This document shows positions 60,673 through 64,000 of a stretch of DNA of 64,000 nt, piece by piece. The position numbers and the translations under genes were made by a program. The notes under the pieces were generated by a model that saw only the letters and a program-made list of their open reading frames with translations, did no database searches and was not told the DNA's origin. Within the stretch, counting starts at the first letter, position 1, and each line of letters opens with the position of its first letter. Origin of the DNA: Ruegeria arenilitoris (GTDB lineage Bacteria; Pseudomonadota; Alphaproteobacteria; Rhodobacterales; Rhodobacteraceae); assembly GCF_013030985.1 (NCBI RefSeq), contig NZ_WPYP01000015.1, positions 1-64,000 on the forward strand. Reading direction: 5' to 3'.

Positions 60673-61650
60673 TTATTCAGCGGCCACTTGACCGGCGCGT
60701 TTCTTCTTTGCGTGGGCCAGCAAACCATCACGCACCCACTGCCCGTCGTCCCAGGCTTTGTTTCGGGCGGCCAGGCGATCTGTGTTGCAAGGCCCATTGC
60801 CTTGGATGACGTCAAAAAACTCGGACCAATCCGGTTCGGAAAAATCATAGTGACCGCGTTCTTCGTTCCATTTCAGGTCCGGGTCGGGGACGGTCAGCCC
60901 AAGGTATTCGGCCTGTGGCACGGTCTGATCGACAAATTTCTGACGCAGTTCGTCATTGGTGTTTATCTTGATTTTCCAGGCCATGGATTGGGCCGAATGC
61001 ACCGAGTCCTTGTCCGAGGGCCCGAACATCATCAGCGAGGGGTACCAGAACCGATTCAGAGCGTCTTGTGCCATCTTCTTCTGTTCCGGGGTCCCCTCGG
61101 CCATCTTTCGAATGGCATCGTAGCCCTGACGCTGGTGGAAGCTTTCTTCCTTGCAGATGCGGATCATGGCGCGTGAGTAGGGTCCGTAAGATGTACGCTG
61201 CAACGGCACCTGGTTCATGATCGCCGCACCGTCGACCAGCCAACCGACCGCGCCAATATCGGCCCAGTTCAGTGTCGGGTAGTTGAAGATCGACGAGTAT
61301 TTCATCCGACCATCCAGCAGCATCTCGGTGATTTCGTCCCGGCTGACGCCCAGGGTTTCTGCCGCGCAGTAGAGGTACAGCCCGTGCCCGGCTTCGTCTT
61401 GAACCTTTGCCAGCAGGATCGCCTTACGTTCCAACGTGGGCGCGCGCGTGATCCAGTTGCCCTCGGGCAGTTGTCCGACAATCTCGGAATGGGCGTGCTG
61501 ACCAATTTGGCGGATCAGGGTTTTGCGATAGCCTTGCGGCATCCAATCCTTCGGCTCAATCTTGATGTCCGCGTCAATCTTTGCCTGGAATTCGGCAAGC
61601 TTTTCGGGGTCATCGTTTGTGGCTTCAGACTTCACCATTTGTGCGTACAT
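60673..61650 (-). CDS. paaA: Phenylacetyl-CoA epoxidase catalytic subunit PaaA
   Basis: A 325-residue catalytic subunit. The di-iron ligands lie in VQDEAGHGLYLYCAAETLG (Glu, His) and CKEESFHQRQGYDA (Glu, His), and LIRQIGQHAHSEIVGQLPEGNWI precedes them. With PaaBCE it inserts oxygen into the ring of phenylacetyl-CoA to give the 1,2-epoxide. RBS TAGGAGGAA lies before the ATG. Confidence 0.96.
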   Translation of the reverse strand: MYAQMVKSEATNDDPEKLAEFQAKIDADIKIEPKDWMPQGYRKTLIRQIGQHAHSEIVGQLPEGNWITRAPTLERKAILLAKVQDEAGHGLYLYCAAETLGVSRDEITEMLLDGRMKYSSIFNYPTLNWADIGAVGWLVDGAAIMNQVPLQRTSYGPYSRAMIRICKEESFHQRQGYDAIRKMAEGTPEQKKMAQDALNRFWYPSLMMFGPSDKDSVHSAQSMAWKIKINTNDELRQKFVDQTVPQAEYLGLTVPDPDLKWNEERGHYDFSEPDWSEFFDVIQGNGPCNTDRLAARNKAWDDGQWVRDGLLAHAKKKRAGQVAAE

Positions 61651-61714
61651 CGTGTTTCCTCCTATCGGATGGGATCAGATTTTGAATATGTGGCTCAAAA
61701 CCCGCATGTTTTCT

Positions 61715-61915
61715 TTAAATGCGGGGCCGCCAAGGTTCTTTGCGCAGCGGTTCGCAGTCCAATTCCCAACCATTTTCGGCGTTTTCCCGAAGCGCCAATT
61801 CTTCGGGCGGTTCCAAGTAGGCCAGCTCGTGTTTTGTCCCCAGCCCGATGTGGTGATCAACAAAAGCCGTCTCGGCCCGTTTGCTGTGGTCGATAATCTG
61901 GATCGCCTCAGTCAA
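61715..61915 (-). CDS. Small hypothetical protein in paa operon, TTG start
   Basis: A 66-residue reading frame, MTEAIQIIDHSKRAETAFVD..., beginning at TTG with AGGGAGAG about seven bases upstream. It lies 16 bases after the thiolase stop and 64 before the paaA start, in the same direction. It is acidic, with many Glu and Leu, and has no signal or membrane segment. The good ribosome-binding site, placement and coding-like composition favour a real gene; I do not recognise the family. An overlapping ORF in another frame (61675-61863) looks like a shadow. Confidence 0.6.
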   Translation of the reverse strand: MTEAIQIIDHSKRAETAFVDHHIGLGTKHELAYLEPPEELALRENAENGWELDCEPLRKEPWRPRI

Positions 61916-61931
61916 AACAGTGCTCTCCCTA

Positions 61932-63134
61932 TCAAACCCGTTCCAGGATCAAGGCTGCGCCCTGTCCGACACCCACGCACATAGTGCAGAGCGCGTACCG
62001 CCCGCCTGTCCGGCGCAGTTGGTAGGCCGCAGCCATCACGAGCCGTGCTCCGGACATGCCCAAAGGGTGTCCCATGGCAATAGCACCGCCATTCGGGTTA
62101 ACGTGCGGTGCGTCGTCAGCGAGGCCCAATTCGCGAAGTGTCGCCAGCCCTTGCGACGCGAAGGCTTCGTTCAACTCTACCACATCCATCTGCTCAATGG
62201 TCAGCCCGGCCCGTGCCAACACCTTGCGGCTGGCCGGAACAGGGCCAATACCCATTATGCGCGGCTCGACGCCGGCAACGGACATGCCCACAACCCGTGC
62301 AATCGGAGTAAGACCGTTCATTGCAGCTGCCGCCTTATTCGCCATCAAAATGGCTGCGGCACCGTCGTTGACGCCCGAGGCATTACCCGCCGTGACCGTT
62401 TTGTCCGGGCCGTTCACACCCTTGAGGCCAGACAGTTTTTCAGCCGTTGTTCCCGGGCGGGGATGCTCATCGGTATCGACCACTATTGGATCACCCTTGC
62501 GCTGCGGAACCGAGACCGGAGTGATTTCATCCGCGAACAGGCCTGCCTCATGCGCGGCTGCCCATCGGGCCTGACTGCGCGCGGCGAAACTGTCCTGATC
62601 CGCGCGGCTGATACCATAGTCGTCGGCAACGTTATCAGCGGTTTGCGGCATCGAGTCGATGCCATAGCCCTGCTTCATCTTCGGGTTCACAAAGCGCCAG
62701 CCAATGGTGGTGTCGTAAACCGCGTTGCTGCGCGTAAAGGCAGATGTCGCCTTGGGCATCACAAAGGGCGCACGGGACATGCTTTCAACGCCACCCGCGA
62801 CAGCCAGATCATAGTCGCCCGCCTTGATGCCTCGGGCAACCATTCCAACCGCATCCATGCCACTGGCACACAGGCGGTTCACCGTGGTTCCCGGAACTTC
62901 AATCGGCAAACCGGCCAACAGGGCCGCCATCCGTGCCACGTTCCGGTTGCTTTCACCGGCCTGATTGGCATCCCCATAGATGACATCATCGACGCTGGAC
63001 CAGTCGACCTGCGGATTCCGCTCTTTCAAGGCAGCCAGCGGAATGGCCGCCAGATCATCCGTGCGGACCGACGACAACGCACCACCATACCGACCAATCG
63101 GAGTGCGCGTCGCGTCGCAAATGAATGCATCCAT
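61932..63134 (-). CDS. paaJ: Thiolase, probable 3-oxoadipyl-CoA thiolase (PaaJ/PcaF type)
   Basis: A 400-residue thiolase, the standard length. The start MDAFICDATRTPIGRYGG has AGGAGA upstream; a longer reading has none. Nucleophile Cys89 lies in NRLCASGMDAV, the His in GGAIAMGHPLGMSGAR, and Cys386 in TMCVGVGQG. The N-terminus 'AFICDATRTPIGRYGGALSSVR' is typical of beta-ketoadipyl-CoA thiolases that also act in the last steps of phenylacetate degradation. It leads the operon, behind a candidate operator. Confidence 0.9.
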   Translation of the reverse strand: MDAFICDATRTPIGRYGGALSSVRTDDLAAIPLAALKERNPQVDWSSVDDVIYGDANQAGESNRNVARMAALLAGLPIEVPGTTVNRLCASGMDAVGMVARGIKAGDYDLAVAGGVESMSRAPFVMPKATSAFTRSNAVYDTTIGWRFVNPKMKQGYGIDSMPQTADNVADDYGISRADQDSFAARSQARWAAAHEAGLFADEITPVSVPQRKGDPIVVDTDEHPRPGTTAEKLSGLKGVNGPDKTVTAGNASGVNDGAAAILMANKAAAAMNGLTPIARVVGMSVAGVEPRIMGIGPVPASRKVLARAGLTIEQMDVVELNEAFASQGLATLRELGLADDAPHVNPNGGAIAMGHPLGMSGARLVMAAAYQLRRTGGRYALCTMCVGVGQGAALILERV

Positions 63135-63168
63135 CTGTGATGTCTCCTGTACGTTCGCGTCTATTATA

Positions 63169-63180
63169 GACCGTATGGTC
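63169..63180. promoter_or_regulatory. Candidate operator before the thiolase/paa operon
   Basis: GACCGTATGGTC, within the longer ACCGACCATACGGTCTAT on the minus strand, lies 35 bases before the thiolase start. The arms are GACC/GGTC. TetR-type PaaR operators have similar ACCGACC...GGTC patterns, but no paaR gene is in view, so the binding protein is uncertain. Confidence 0.35.
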
Positions 63181-63343
63181 GGTTTATAGTGTTTCAGCCG
63201 ATTCGAGGCAAGCGTCATGTTACCAAAAAAAGTATGATGAACCCCATTTAGTAACATTTAAAAATGTCTGTCCACCTGTTGCCCCTGCTACGGAAGCAAA
63301 ACCAGCTTGCAGGTCAAAGTCAGAAAGGAACTCGATCCAGATC

Positions 63344-64000
63344 CTAAGTATTCAGCTCTGCTTCCAGAGTTGCGAGATGCGGTCGAGGCAACCTGTCCAA
63401 AAGCCTGGAAACTTCCTCGCGACAGGCTGGACCTTTCCAGTCAGCTGGCAGAAAATCCGCAGGCAAGACCGGGTGGCGCAGTATGATGCGGCGCCAGTTG
63501 TGGACAACAAGAATTCGCAGCACCGCCGTTTTCATTGGGTCGTCCACCCCAGTCTGCGGCAACAATTCATCGATAATCCGAACGGATTTCCAAAAATCAT
63601 CGTATGCGGTCTTCAACGGCTCCGGCCCGAACAATTCTCGTAACCACTCGGGAACCGAAATCGCGCTGGCTTCAAAACCCAGCAATTCCTCCAGATCATC
63701 CGGCATCGGTCCCGATGCCATTGCCATTACCGGGTTCAAAGAGACGTATTCCCCTGTCAGCAACTGATCTGCCAATTCCTTTCGGGATGTTTCCGAGTTA
63801 CTCGAAACCAGCACATGCCAGGTTTCCGGCTTGCTCGTTTCGCGGGCATAGATGCGCGGCGCGGCAGCTGCGCTTTGGTTGCGACCATATTCCGTAAGTC
63901 GATGGACACTCGCGCGTCCAACACGAGTACTTTCAATCCACCCCTCTTTACGCAATCGATGCAATGCGACTCTGGTCGCTTCGGCCTTGATCCCGACAAG
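63344..64000 (-). CDS. paaX: PaaX-family transcriptional repressor, 5' end outside window
   Basis: The frame is open to the window end, so at least 218 residues are visible and the start lies beyond. The visible N-terminal part GIKAEATRVALHRLRKEGWIESTRVGRASVHRLTEYGR is the PaaX winged helix, and PADWKGPACREEVSRLL near the end is also typical. PaaX represses paa genes until phenylacetyl-CoA binds. It lies upstream of the operon and reads in the same direction, with about 200 bases between. Confidence 0.88.
   Translation of the reverse strand, partial: LVGIKAEATRVALHRLRKEGWIESTRVGRASVHRLTEYGRNQSAAAAPRIYARETSKPETWHVLVSSNSETSRKELADQLLTGEYVSLNPVMAMASGPMPDDLEELLGFEASAISVPEWLRELFGPEPLKTAYDDFWKSVRIIDELLPQTGVDDPMKTAVLRILVVHNWRRIILRHPVLPADFLPADWKGPACREEVSRLLDRLPRPHLATLEAELNT

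Noticed and set aside
1..64000. tRNA or rRNA genes, CRISPR arrays, intact insertion sequences or prophage genes
   Set aside because: I looked for tRNA-like cloverleaf ends, regular direct repeats and transposase or phage proteins and found none I could support.

Overview
The window looks like a chromosomal segment of a marine alphaproteobacterium of the Roseobacter group (Rhodobacterales). The basis is gene content: TRAP transporters, several non-pyrrolysine MttB homologues, dimethylglycine-dehydrogenase-type flavoproteins and a paa operon, in a G+C-rich, densely packed genome where divergent regulators sit next to catabolic operons with ATGA start/stop overlaps. This is an inference; no rRNA or other phylogenetic marker is present. 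I saw no tRNA, rRNA, CRISPR array or intact insertion sequence.

Layout. 1-5 kb: a decayed BCCT (betaine/choline-type) transporter, two overlapping short-chain dehydrogenases and a first MttB homologue. 5-7 kb: a glycosyltransferase family 25 gene in an AT-richer, gene-poor stretch. 7-11.3 kb: an RND efflux pump (permease plus membrane-fusion protein). 11.6-13.2 kb: a hipBA-like toxin-antitoxin pair whose promoter lies between two near-identical palindromes. 13.6-15.5 kb: a DUF2520-type protein, then remnants of an Hsp70 gene and of methylglyoxal synthase, which look like a deletion scar. 15.5-24.9 kb: a minus-strand sugar-acid operon (TRAP transporter, hydroxyacid dehydrogenase, KDPG-type aldolase, RraA-like protein, secreted royal-jelly/yellow-type protein, PfkB kinase, SDR, cupin) with a divergent GntR regulator. 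25-32 kb: a TRAP transporter plus a three-subunit HcnABC/opine-oxidase-like dehydrogenase and a RidA protein, with a divergent LysR. 32-38.4 kb: an MttB homologue, an unusual enolase-superfamily protein and a DMGDH-type enzyme, with a divergent LysR. 38.4-41.4 kb: four decayed genes (MlrC/M81, peptide-type solute-binding protein, HTH regulator, FAD dehydrogenase). 41.4-51.7 kb: a five-gene operon (MttB, class III aminotransferase, two DMGDH-type enzymes, ThDP enzyme), with a divergent LysR. 52-57 kb: an operon resembling itaconate/C5-dicarboxylate degradation (CoA-transferase, MaoC-type hydratase, CitE-type lyase, acyl-CoA dehydrogenase), with a divergent LysR. 57-64 kb: paaABCDE, a PaaA-like paralogue, a tiny TTG-start ORF, a thiolase, and a PaaX regulator cut by the window end.

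How it fits together. Most of the window encodes uptake and catabolism of small organic compounds. The recurrent theme is removal of N-methyl groups. Three MttB homologues lie here, two of them translationally coupled to downstream genes and followed in the same operon by flavin/THF-type demethylases, yet no corrinoid protein or corrinoid reactivase gene is in view. The five-gene operon at 41.4-50.8 kb is the best candidate for an undescribed pathway: its content suggests stepwise demethylation of an N-methylated amino compound, transamination of the amine, and a ThDP-dependent cleavage or ligation of the carbonyl product.
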